Shown here: positions 24,916 to 33,003 of the stretch, in pieces
Position numbering within the stretch: the stretch's first letter is position 1
Layout: every line of letters starts with the position of its first letter
From: Arcobacter sp.
Lineage (GTDB): Bacteria; Acidobacteriota; Terriglobia; Bryobacterales; Bryobacteraceae
Assembly: GCA_020723085.1 (NCBI GenBank)
Contig: DYJN01000017.1
Coordinates: 1 to 64,000 of the forward strand
Reading direction: 5' to 3'
Length of the DNA stretch: 64,000 nt
Notes under the pieces: generated by a model
The model's input: the letters and a program-made list of their open reading frames with translations, nothing else
The model's database searches: none
What the model was told of the DNA's origin: nothing
Made by a program: the position numbers and the translations under genes

Positions 24916-26133
24916 ATGAACCTGAGCCATATGGCCCGGACGATCCGGGAGTCAGTCACACTGAAACTCAACCAGACCGCCGCGCAGCTTCGCGAGAAGG
25001 GCGAACCGGTCATCCACCTTGGCGGAGGCGAGCCAAAGTCGAAGACACCCATCGACGCCGTCATCGCCTGCACTTCGGTGCTCAACTCGGGCGACATCAA
25101 GTATACGCCGCCCGATGGCATTCCAGCCCTGAAGCGCGCCATCATCCGCTACACCGAAGAGCATTATGGCCGGAGCGTCCGCCCGGAGAATGTGGTCGCT
25201 TCCAACGGCGCCAAGCAGGCCATTATGGCGGCGCTGATCGCGATCCTCGATCCCAACGACGAGGTGATTTATCCGGCGCCTTACTGGGTGAGCTATCCGG
25301 AGATGATCAAGCTCGCCGGGGGCGTGCCGGTGGCGGTACGGGCCGAGGACGGCTCCTTCTGCCCCACGGTGGACGAGATCGCCGCAGCCGTGGGCGCGTA
25401 CACCAAGGCCATCATCCTCAACAGCCCGAACAATCCTTCCGGCGTGATGTACTCGCGCGATTTCGTCGAGGGCATCGTCGATCTGTGCCGGCGCAAGTCG
25501 CTGTTCCTGATCATGGACGACACTTACAACCGGCTGGTGTTCGACGGCCGCGCGCCGATCAACGTTTACGACTTCGCCAAAGAGGACATCGACACGTCGC
25601 GCGTGATCGTCATGAACTGCGTTTCGAAGATGTATGCGATGACGGGTTTCCGCATCGGCTGGGCGGTGGCGGCGCGCGAGCTGGCCACGGCGATGGCCAC
25701 CATCCAGGGTCAGCAGACCTCGGGTCCGGCGACGCCGTCGCAATGGGCTGCCGCCGGAGCGCTGAACGGAATCCAGAGCTCGATCGACGCTCTCCGCATG
25801 ACGCTCGAAAACAACCGCAGCGTGCTGATGGAACGTCTGGCCGCTTTCCCCGGCATCCGGGTGACGCGGCCGGACGGCGCATTCTACACGTTCCCGGACT
25901 TCTCCCACTACATGAAGGACTCGAAGAAGCTGGCTGAGTTCCTCCTGGACAAGGTCCGGGTGGTCACGGTGCCGGGCGTCGAGTTCGGGATGGAGGGCCA
26001 CCTGCGGATCAGCTTCTGCGGAACCATCAAAGACATCACGGAGGGCATCGAGAGGATCCGGTGGGCGCTGGATCCGACTTCGCCCAACGAGATCTACATC
26101 GGAACGCGCCGCCTGGTGCGCGATTGGATGTGA
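24916..26133 (+). CDS. Aspartate aminotransferase-like PLP enzyme (class I/II)
   Basis: A 405-residue fold-type I aminotransferase. It would interconvert aspartate and 2-oxoglutarate with oxaloacetate and glutamate; other amino acids remain possible. Evidence: GGGEPKSKTP near the N-terminus, the YTPPDGIPALKRAI helix, the substrate-loop NSPNNPSGVMY, the MDDTYNRLVF strand with the Asp that holds the PLP ring nitrogen, and the Schiff-base lysine Lys238 in CVSKMYAMTGFRIGW. The C-terminal Arg in LRISFCG binds the substrate carboxylate. The arrangement is closest to the AspAT Ib group. It is the first gene of an operon with pckA, 21 nt downstream, which makes oxaloacetate production a sensible role. 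Confidence 0.88.
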   Translation: MNLSHMARTIRESVTLKLNQTAAQLREKGEPVIHLGGGEPKSKTPIDAVIACTSVLNSGDIKYTPPDGIPALKRAIIRYTEEHYGRSVRPENVVASNGAKQAIMAALIAILDPNDEVIYPAPYWVSYPEMIKLAGGVPVAVRAEDGSFCPTVDEIAAAVGAYTKAIILNSPNNPSGVMYSRDFVEGIVDLCRRKSLFLIMDDTYNRLVFDGRAPINVYDFAKEDIDTSRVIVMNCVSKMYAMTGFRIGWAVAARELATAMATIQGQQTSGPATPSQWAAAGALNGIQSSIDALRMTLENNRSVLMERLAAFPGIRVTRPDGAFYTFPDFSHYMKDSKKLAEFLLDKVRVVTVPGVEFGMEGHLRISFCGTIKDITEGIERIRWALDPTSPNEIYIGTRRLVRDWM

Positions 26134-26154
26134 TGCCCGAGCGTGGAGCACCCG

Positions 26155-27801
26155 ATGAACGTCTACACTGATATCCCCTCGCCTGCGTCCTCGCAGGCGG
26201 CGCTGGCCACCCCGTCCTACGGGCTCGAAAATCATGGTTTCCAAAACGTGCGGCGCGTCTACTGGAACCTGCCTGAGCCGGCGCTCTATGAAGAGGCCGT
26301 GTTCCGCGGCGAAGGCTGGATCGCGGCCAACGGCCCTCTCATCGTCCACACAGGCAAGCACACCGCGCGCGCTGCGGCGGACAAGTTCATCGTCCGCGAG
26401 CCGTCGAGCGAAGACTACATATGGTGGGGCCAGTACAACCGCCCGTTTACGCCGGAAGCCTTCAACACGCTGCTGAACCGCGTGCTGGCTTACTTCCAGG
26501 GACGCGACGTGTTCGTGCAGGATTGTTACGGCGGCGCGGATCCGAACTACCGGCTGCCCGTGCGGATCATCACCGAGCATGCCTGGCAGTCGCTGTTCGC
26601 CCGCATCATGCTCATCAAGCCGGCCAATCTGGACGCCTGCAAGAACCACGTGCCTGAGTTCACCGTCATCACAGCGCCGGAGTTCCTGGCAAGCCCGCTG
26701 ATCGACAACTCGCGCACGGGGACGGCTATCGTCCTGAATCTGGCGCAGCGCATGGCGGTCATCGCCGGCACCTGCTATGGCGGCGAGATCAAGAAGACCG
26801 TGTTCACCGTGCTCAACGCCTTGCTGCCATTCGACGGCGTACTGCCCATGCACTGCTCGGCCAACGTCGGGCCGGATGGCAGCGCGGCTGTCTTCTTCGG
26901 CCTTTCAGGCACAGGCAAAACGACGCTGTCTGCCGATCCTGAGCGCGGGCTGGTGGGCGACGACGAGCACGGCTGGTCGCCCGACGGCATCTTCAACTTC
27001 GAAGATGGCTGCTACGCCAAGGTGATCCGTCTCTCGGCCACGGCGGAGCCGCAGATTTACGCCTGCACGCGGCGCTTCGGAACCATTCTCGAAAACGTCG
27101 TTTACGACCCGCGCACGCGGCTGCTCGACCTGAATGACGACCGGCTCACGGAGAATACGCGCGCGGCCTATCCGCTCTCCTTCATCGAAAACGCCGTTCC
27201 CGAGAAACGCTGCGGCCACCCGAAGAACGTGATCTTTCTCACCTGCGACGCCAACGGCGTGCTGCCGCCGATCGCCCGCCTGACGCCGGACCAGGCCGTC
27301 TACCATTTCATGAGCGGATACACGAGCAAGATCGCGGGCACGGAGGTCGGCCTCGGCACCGAGCCGGAGATGACCTTCTCGGCCTGCTTCGGCGGCCCGT
27401 TCATGGTGCGCCACCCGTACGAGTACGCCATGATGCTGAAGGCCAACGTCTTGAAGTACTGCGCCACAGTGTGGCTGGTAAACACCGGCTGGACCGGCGG
27501 GCCTTTCGGCATCGGCAAGCGGATCTCCATCCAGCACACGCGAGCGCTGCTGCACGCGGCTCTGGCCGGGCAGTTCGAGGGCGCCGAATTCCACACCGAC
27601 CCCGTGTTCGGCTTCGAAGTGCCGAAGCACCTGGAAGGCGTGCCGGACTCGCTGCTCGATCCGGCTTCCACATGGTCGAACCGCGACGAGTACATGGCCC
27701 GCTACCGTTCGCTCGCTTCGCGTTTCATCGAGAACTTCCAGTACCTGACCAAGGAAGAGCACATCCCGGATTCGCTCGCCGATCACGGGCCCAGGCTTTG
27801 A
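26155..27801 (+). CDS. pckA: Phosphoenolpyruvate carboxykinase (ATP)
   Basis: A 548-residue gluconeogenic enzyme that converts oxaloacetate and ATP into PEP, CO2 and ADP. Seen in sequence: the HTGKHTARAAADKF and GRDVFVQDCYGGADPNYRLPVR regions of the N-terminal domain; the kinase-1a loop GLSGTGKTTLS (about residue 250); the adjacent metal-binding DPERGLVGDDEHGW; and the FTCDANGVLPPIARL-type segment with ENAVPEKRCGHPKNV. The GTG at 26143 is in frame, but GGAG at 26145-26148 fits the ATG at 26155, so I start there. It lies 21 nt after the aspartate aminotransferase and before a convergent outer-membrane gene, with a hairpin at its stop. Confidence 0.96.
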   Translation: MNVYTDIPSPASSQAALATPSYGLENHGFQNVRRVYWNLPEPALYEEAVFRGEGWIAANGPLIVHTGKHTARAAADKFIVREPSSEDYIWWGQYNRPFTPEAFNTLLNRVLAYFQGRDVFVQDCYGGADPNYRLPVRIITEHAWQSLFARIMLIKPANLDACKNHVPEFTVITAPEFLASPLIDNSRTGTAIVLNLAQRMAVIAGTCYGGEIKKTVFTVLNALLPFDGVLPMHCSANVGPDGSAAVFFGLSGTGKTTLSADPERGLVGDDEHGWSPDGIFNFEDGCYAKVIRLSATAEPQIYACTRRFGTILENVVYDPRTRLLDLNDDRLTENTRAAYPLSFIENAVPEKRCGHPKNVIFLTCDANGVLPPIARLTPDQAVYHFMSGYTSKIAGTEVGLGTEPEMTFSACFGGPFMVRHPYEYAMMLKANVLKYCATVWLVNTGWTGGPFGIGKRISIQHTRALLHAALAGQFEGAEFHTDPVFGFEVPKHLEGVPDSLLDPASTWSNRDEYMARYRSLASRFIENFQYLTKEEHIPDSLADHGPRL

Positions 27802-27815
27802 CCGGCTCAGCCGGT
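27801..27815. terminator. Possible hairpin terminator between pckA and DUF481 gene
   Basis: ACCGGC (27801-27806) and GCCGGT (27810-27815) form a 6-bp stem with a 3-nt loop, followed on the plus strand by GTTTC. It lies between convergent genes and overlaps the last base of the pckA stop. The short T-run makes it a weak candidate. Confidence 0.4.
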
Positions 27816-27818
27816 GTT

Positions 27819-28895
27819 TCATCGCTGCGTCTGGTCGAAGCTGACCCTCACGCCCATCGTGATGGCGACGTCGTTCTTCTTCTTGCCCGGGAGGGGATTG
27901 GACAGGTACCGGTCGTTGACACCCACGGTCCACTCAAGCCACTTCATCACGGGCACGGCGGCATTGGCGTCGAAGTTGAAGCGGTACTCGCCGCGGTCGG
28001 TCAGGTTCGGGAAGAAGCCGGCGCGCTCGAAAAGCTTCAGCCGGCTGAGCAGTTGCAAGGTCAGCTCCTGCCCGGCGGCGGCCTCGCCGGAGTGGCGCAC
28101 CAGCGGGCCTTCCTCCCGGCTGAATTTCTCTCGGTTCCAGTTGCCGCCGCCGCTCAGCTCGAGCGAACCGCGGCGGCTCACCCACGGCTTGTAGCCGACG
28201 CCGCCGCCGAAAACGCTGCGCAGATCGAGCGACAGGAACCGGTCGTAGTCGTATGAGTTGATGCCGTACAGGAACAGCCGGCCATTGGCGCGGCGGTCGG
28301 CGCGGATGGAGCCGCTGATGCGGTTGGCGGTGGCGCCGAAGGGTTCCGTGGTGCTCTGGGTGGCGTAGATCTGCGAGAAGTTCAGGGCGAGCACATTCTT
28401 GCCCGCCTCGCGCACAGCGTTGGCCGACGTGCTGAGCGTCGTGGTCCTGGCGTTGCCGCTCGTGTTGGCGATGGAAAATGTCAGCGAGCCGCGCCAGAAA
28501 TCGTTGAAGCGGGGGTGCTTCCAGCGCTCCTCCTCGCGCTCGAAGGCCTTCTGCGCGGCCTCATTGCGCACCGCCGTGATCTCGGCCGGCGAGACGGTCT
28601 TCACCAGCCCGTCGGGCTGCACCAGGCGCACGGTCCTTCCAGAGGTTTCCACCTTGGAGACGATGACCGCGCCCTCGGCCAGCGTGACATACATCGGCGC
28701 TTCGACACGGACCTCAGCCACGGCTGAGCGGTCGATTTTCAGTTCTCCTGCGTAAGGCGTTTTGATGACCACGGTTTTCGCGTCGGCGGAAATGACCTGC
28801 CCGCTGACGCGGTCGCCGTTGGCGAGCAGCACCACGCCGGCGCGCACGGCGCCCATCGCGAAGAACAGGACAGGAAGAATACGGATGGCCAGCAT
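27819..28895 (-). CDS. DUF481 family outer-membrane protein
   Basis: A 358-residue exported protein (signal MLAIRILPVLFFAMGAVRA). The N-terminal part has a repeated small beta unit (LLANGDRVSGQVISADAKTVVIKTPYAGEL) typical of the periplasmic head attached to DUF481 proteins. The C-terminal two thirds (FWRGSLTFSIANTSGNARTTT onward) alternate hydrophobic and polar residues, as in YdiY-type DUF481 beta-barrels, ending GVRVSFDQ. Function is unknown; the family is often called a putative salt-induced outer-membrane protein. GGAG is about 8 nt before the ATG. It is monocistronic and converges on pckA. Confidence 0.85.
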   Translation of the reverse strand: MLAIRILPVLFFAMGAVRAGVVLLANGDRVSGQVISADAKTVVIKTPYAGELKIDRSAVAEVRVEAPMYVTLAEGAVIVSKVETSGRTVRLVQPDGLVKTVSPAEITAVRNEAAQKAFEREEERWKHPRFNDFWRGSLTFSIANTSGNARTTTLSTSANAVREAGKNVLALNFSQIYATQSTTEPFGATANRISGSIRADRRANGRLFLYGINSYDYDRFLSLDLRSVFGGGVGYKPWVSRRGSLELSGGGNWNREKFSREEGPLVRHSGEAAAGQELTLQLLSRLKLFERAGFFPNLTDRGEYRFNFDANAAVPVMKWLEWTVGVNDRYLSNPLPGKKKNDVAITMGVRVSFDQTQR

Positions 28896-29014
28896 CAGAA
28901 TGCTCCGGGGAAAAGTACGGACTCCCGCCCTTCAGATTCAGGCAGAGTCTCCACTGCCGGGACGTGCAAAGCGTCCGGCGCGTCCCTCCCATTCTACCGG
29001 CGCCTGCGCCGGGA

Positions 29015-29893
29015 TCAGCGCACGTCGGAAGCGGTGACGGTGAAACGCAGCCGCAGCGGCGCGCCGGGCCGGAGCGTGTAGCCGTTCGAATCCGCCGTCC
29101 GGCCGGGGAACGACGCTCCCACGAAGCCGTAATGCCGCAGACACCACTGGTACGGCAGGCCCGGATCGCTCTCGTGCGGCGTGATGCGGAGCACGGCTTT
29201 GCGGCCCTGGTAAACGGCCTCGAGTTCCGCCCAGCGGTGCGGCTTCAGGTCCTCGTCTTTCGTCACCGGCCCCTCGCCCGACCGGATCAGGGTGCCTTCG
29301 CGGGGCGCGAAGCGGGCGCTGAAGCCGCCGTAGCTCTTGCCCTGTTCCTGCGAACCGCGCAGCGTCACGGGCTCCTTCAGGGCTTCCCATTCGAGCGCGA
29401 CGTCGATGCGGCGCTCATTCCCCTGCGCGGGATGCACAAGGATCTCGACGATCTCGCGCACGATGCGCTCGTCCTTCACATACCAGCCGTTTTCGGCCAC
29501 AAGCTGCGCGGCGCCTTCGCGCGGATCGCGGCGGATCCAGCCTACGAAGCGGTGCTCGACGCCGCGGTACATCCACAGGTTGAACTTGCCCGATGGCGTC
29601 TCCACCGCCGGCCACGCCCAGAACAGCCCGTGGTGATGGTAGTGGTCTTTGGGAAAGTCGTCGAGCATGGAGACGCCCCCCGGCGTATACAGCGGGAAGA
29701 TATAGCAGCAGCGGCGGCGGTTCTCCGGCACGCCCGCGGGAAGTTGCGGGCCGTAGTTGTACACGAGCGCCGGGCGTCCCGCATCCAGCACTTCGATGCG
29801 CTGTCCGGGCAGCTCGCGCCATTCCATCTGCGCGGCGGCGGGAAGCGCGGCCAAAACAAACAGCAGCAATCCTGTTTTATCCTTGCGAATCAC
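29015..29893 (-). CDS. PmoA family (DUF6807) secreted protein
   Basis: A roughly 292-residue exported protein with signal MIRKDKTGLLLFVLAALPAA. The strong family marker is the His-rich DDFPKDHYHHHGLFWAW motif in the middle, with the downstream LVAENGWYVKDERIVREI and the C-terminal YQWCLRHYGFVGASFPG region. The PmoA family occurs beside sugar-acid operons and is thought to be linked to carbohydrate or hydroxy-acid metabolism; no reaction is established. Start choice: GTG 29893 has AGGAG about 10 nt upstream and makes a clean signal peptide; ATG 29911 and 29926 are alternatives. It overlaps the dehydratase gene by 17 nt and is the last of a three-gene operon. Confidence 0.78.
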   Translation of the reverse strand: MIRKDKTGLLLFVLAALPAAAQMEWRELPGQRIEVLDAGRPALVYNYGPQLPAGVPENRRRCCYIFPLYTPGGVSMLDDFPKDHYHHHGLFWAWPAVETPSGKFNLWMYRGVEHRFVGWIRRDPREGAAQLVAENGWYVKDERIVREIVEILVHPAQGNERRIDVALEWEALKEPVTLRGSQEQGKSYGGFSARFAPREGTLIRSGEGPVTKDEDLKPHRWAELEAVYQGRKAVLRITPHESDPGLPYQWCLRHYGFVGASFPGRTADSNGYTLRPGAPLRLRFTVTASDVR

Positions 29894-31034
29894 GGCGGAG
29901 CTTCTCCTCATCCACATCCACGCCAAGGCCGGGCCCCCGCGGCACGCGCAGAGCGCCTTCTTCCAGGCGGAACGGCGCCTTCAGCCACGACCCGGCGAGA
30001 AACTGCAGCCCGTTCAGCGCAGCCGGATGCTTCAGCCCGTACGCGCCGTACAGCACGAGCGATGCGGCCAGCGAGACATCGGGGTCCGTCAGCCCGCTGC
30101 CCAGAAACATCAGCTTGCGCCGCTCGAGATACTCCACCTGCCGCCGCGCGTCCCACAGTCCGGCGGTGCGCGCGGGCTTCATCGCCACTCCGTCCAGGAT
30201 GCCGAGCTTGTGGAACTCTTCGAGATCGGCGACGCTGACGACACCCTCGTCGAGCAGCAGCGGCAGCGCGCCCTGCTTCTTCAGCTCCCGGAGCCCGCTC
30301 AGGCGGTTCGGCGGCAGCGGCTGCTCGATGACGTCGACGCCCGCGTCGCGCAGTTTCGGGAGCACATCGAGCGCCGTAGGCAGGTCGTAGCCGCCATTGG
30401 CATCCGCCCAGAGGAAGCACCCGGGCGCGAATTTCCTCACCCTCCGCGCCAGTTCCACGTCGAGCTTCGGGTCCGGCGCGACCTTGATGTTGAAGTGCCG
30501 GTAGCCTTGCCGCCGCCCCGCCTCCAGCAGGTCTTCGGCCTCCTGGATCGACCGCACGTTCACGGTCCAGCTCAGCGTGATGCGGCTGAGCGGCTTGCGG
30601 CGCCACAATTCGGCGATGTTCTTCCCTGCCAGCTTGCCGGCGATGTCGTGCAGCGCCATGTCGATGCCGGACTTCGCGATCGGCATGCCGGTGGAGAACG
30701 AGGGGGCGATGGCGCGGTTCATGCGCCGGTGCGCTTCCTCGATGTCGGTCGGATTCAGGCCGATCAGCGGCGGCGCCAGATACTGCCGGATCGTGCCCGC
30801 CGCCGACTCCAGCGTTTCGTAACTCCAGGTGGGGATCGGGACGCTCTGACCCCAGCCAACCGTGCCGTCCTCGCAGGTGATCTTCACGAAAACCGCCGGG
30901 CGCTCGGGTTTCGAGAAGAAACGGAAATAGCCCGTCACCGGATAGCGCACCGGCAGCGCCTCGATCGAGCGCACGGCGGGGGCGCTTTTCTGCAGCATCA
31001 TCGCGGAAGCACCGAGAAGATCACGCCGGGTCAT
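29877..31034 (-). CDS. Enolase-superfamily (mandelate racemase/MLE) dehydratase-like enzyme
   Basis: A 385-residue Mg-dependent sugar-acid dehydratase or racemase-type protein with a twin-arginine-like leader (MTRRDLLGASAMMLQ). The N-terminal capping domain (AVFVKITCEDGTVGWGQSVP, then LNPTDIEEAHRRM) is followed by the TIM barrel with AKSGIDMALHDIAGK. Metal ligands are seen as Asp in WADANGGY, Glu in VIEQPL and Asp/Glu in LLDEGVVS, and a catalytic Lys in AMKPART. At the usual K-x-K site the sequence reads NIK (FNIKVAP), so the first lysine is absent. It could be a galactonate- or related dehydratase; the substrate is not assigned. Its start overlaps the Gfo/Idh stop (ATGA), and PmoA overlaps its end. 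Confidence 0.83.
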   Translation of the reverse strand: MTRRDLLGASAMMLQKSAPAVRSIEALPVRYPVTGYFRFFSKPERPAVFVKITCEDGTVGWGQSVPIPTWSYETLESAAGTIRQYLAPPLIGLNPTDIEEAHRRMNRAIAPSFSTGMPIAKSGIDMALHDIAGKLAGKNIAELWRRKPLSRITLSWTVNVRSIQEAEDLLEAGRRQGYRHFNIKVAPDPKLDVELARRVRKFAPGCFLWADANGGYDLPTALDVLPKLRDAGVDVIEQPLPPNRLSGLRELKKQGALPLLLDEGVVSVADLEEFHKLGILDGVAMKPARTAGLWDARRQVEYLERRKLMFLGSGLTDPDVSLAASLVLYGAYGLKHPAALNGLQFLAGSWLKAPFRLEEGALRVPRGPGLGVDVDEEKLRRDSQG

Positions 31035-32218
31035 GTCAGTTCCCGCTTTGCCGGATCGTATCCCACGCGCCGGCCGGTTTGCAGGCTCACCGCGGCCATG
31101 CAGGTGGCCACGGCGTGCGAGTAGCCGGCTTCGACGCTGGCGCGCGGCGTCGCGCGTGTGCGCATGCAGCGCAGGAAGTTCGCCATGTGGGACTCGACCT
31201 GCGGCGGTAGCGGGAGGGTATAGGGCTGCATCACGCGGTCCGGATCGCGGCTTCCATCGCCTGAAACGCGGTTGGCCTCGGCGTCCAGCATGCCCTTGAT
31301 TCCGAACCAGAGATTGCGGCCTCCGGCGGAATTCGTCAGGCTCATCGCAAAGGTAACCAGGCAGTCGGTGTACTCAAGCATCGCCTGGAAGACGTCGCTC
31401 GTCTGCCTGCCGTCCTTCCAGTAATAGACGCCGCCCATGGCCATCGCGCCCTTGGGGAACGGGTCGTTCAGATACCACGCGGCGAGGTCGATCAGGTGCG
31501 TCATCCAGAGCCCCGGGATGCCGTTGGTCGTGTCGCGGAACAGCTGCCACTCGCGCAGTTTGCGGGGATCGAAACCGCCCTGGATGCGCCCGCCGAAGCG
31601 GAACGCCTCCCAGTCCACGTCCTGCGGCTGGATCATGTGGTAGTCGCGGCGCCAGCGCGGCTCGAAGAAGTGGTATTCCATCGACACGCGCGTGACCTTG
31701 CCGATGACGCCTTTCTGGACGGCCTCGGCGGCGGCCATGAACTTGGCCTCGCTGCGCCGCTGCGTGCCCACCTGCACGACCCGGTTCGAGCCCTTCACGG
31801 CATCGTAGGCCATGCGCGCCTCTTCGAACGTCGTGGCAAACGGCTTCTCGACGTAAGCGTCCTTGCCCGCCTGCACAGCGTCGGCGAGGATCTTCGGATG
31901 CGTGAAATCCGGAGTGGCGATCAGCACCGCGTCAATGTCCTTGCGCGCCAGCAGCTCCTGATACCGCGTCGTTTGGAACGGCGCCTGCCCGAAGGCCTTT
32001 TCGACGTCCTGGGCCCTGGCCTCGCGGTTGACGCGCCAGACGTCGCAGAGTGCCGTAATGGCGGCATTCTCGCCTGACCTGGCGACTTCGCGCAGCAGGT
32101 CGCGCCCGCGCCCGCCGCATCCGATCAATCCAAGGCGGATGCGGTCGTTTGGGGAGGGTTGAGCCAGCGCTGCCGCGGCAGCCGAGCTCATCAGAAATGT
32201 CCGGCGAGTAGGATCCAT
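31031..32218 (-). CDS. Tat-exported Gfo/Idh/MocA oxidoreductase
   Basis: A 395-residue NAD(P)-linked oxidoreductase-like protein, first in a three-gene minus-strand operon. The N-terminus MDPTRRTFLMSSAAAAALA is a good twin-arginine signal. The Rossmann motif RLGLIGCGGRGRDLL and AALCDVWRVN-type second strand follow, then VLIATPDFTHPKI and the conserved lysine motif YVEKPFATTFEEARM. The C-terminal part (LWMTHLIDLAAWYLNDPFP) is as in related exported Gfo/Idh proteins. ATG 32218 is chosen for its AAAGGAA about 8 nt upstream; the upstream extension lacks a leader. Coupling with an enolase-superfamily enzyme suggests it oxidises the same sugar or sugar derivative, but this is inference. Confidence 0.87.
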   Translation of the reverse strand: MDPTRRTFLMSSAAAAALAQPSPNDRIRLGLIGCGGRGRDLLREVARSGENAAITALCDVWRVNREARAQDVEKAFGQAPFQTTRYQELLARKDIDAVLIATPDFTHPKILADAVQAGKDAYVEKPFATTFEEARMAYDAVKGSNRVVQVGTQRRSEAKFMAAAEAVQKGVIGKVTRVSMEYHFFEPRWRRDYHMIQPQDVDWEAFRFGGRIQGGFDPRKLREWQLFRDTTNGIPGLWMTHLIDLAAWYLNDPFPKGAMAMGGVYYWKDGRQTSDVFQAMLEYTDCLVTFAMSLTNSAGGRNLWFGIKGMLDAEANRVSGDGSRDPDRVMQPYTLPLPPQVESHMANFLRCMRTRATPRASVEAGYSHAVATCMAAVSLQTGRRVGYDPAKRELT

Positions 32219-32329
32219 AGTGCGTTCCTTTGCTACCGGAACATCATATCTCCGCCAAAAGAGCCTATGGCGGCGCGGCGCCACCGTCAGAGGCGGGGGA
32301 GCGGCTGATCTCCGCAGACGCTGCGGGAC

Positions 32330-32947
32330 TCAGGACTCTTCCCACTGCCGCTCGAGCAGGCGGGCATATTCGGCCGACGCGTAAAGTTCAAAGCGGAACT
32401 GCGCGGGGGGCAGCGTGGGGAAGGTCTGCAAGGACTGCCGCGCCTGCCAAAGCTGATCGGCGAAACGGTAGTAGTGCCGGATGAAGGAGGGCGTGACGAA
32501 ATCGAAGTCGGGCGGCTGGGCGAAGGCCGCCTGAATGCCGAGAGCACGGGAGAAGATGGACTTGTAGTCGGACACGCCCCACTTGGCGAGCTTGGCAAGG
32601 ACCTTCTCGGGAGGATGTTCCACCAGCAGATCGGCGAAGCTGGCCTGGCTGACCTTTGCGGCCGAAAGGTGGGGGTCCCGGGCCGCCATCTCCGCACACT
32701 GGCCCAGCCAGCGCTCCAGGTCGCGCCCCACATAGAACAGCATCTTCACTTCCGTGAGCCGCCCGGAAAGAAGGCGCCGCAGCAGTTCATCCTCGGTGAG
32801 GCCGCCCATCGGCAGGATGCCTTCCAGCATCAGGTGAGCGCGGCTGCTCTCCACAAGCTGATCCGGCCCGGCGGGGTCGGAGAACGGATGCAGGATCACC
32901 GGCGGGAGGTCCCACACCGCGCCTTCGGGCAATGTTGCTTGTGCCAT
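32330..32947 (-). CDS. Hypothetical protein, no family recognised
   Basis: A 205-residue protein with no signal peptide or membrane span. It is rich in helices, with Leu-rich and acidic stretches (TEDELLRRLLSGRLTEVKML; GRDLERWLGQCAEMAARD) and an aromatic C-terminal region (FIRHYYRFADQLWQARQSLQ; FRFELYASAEYARLLERQW). I do not recognise a domain. It follows the M28 peptidase by 56 nt on the same strand, so it may belong to the DsbA-M28 transcription unit. The start has GAGTGAGG just upstream of ATG. Its regular codon use supports a real gene. Confidence 0.65.
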   Translation of the reverse strand: MAQATLPEGAVWDLPPVILHPFSDPAGPDQLVESSRAHLMLEGILPMGGLTEDELLRRLLSGRLTEVKMLFYVGRDLERWLGQCAEMAARDPHLSAAKVSQASFADLLVEHPPEKVLAKLAKWGVSDYKSIFSRALGIQAAFAQPPDFDFVTPSFIRHYYRFADQLWQARQSLQTFPTLPPAQFRFELYASAEYARLLERQWEES

Positions 32948-33003
32948 GCCTCACTCTTCTCATCGGCAGGGCTGCGCCGGGACGTTAGCCATCGAGCCGC
33001 ATC

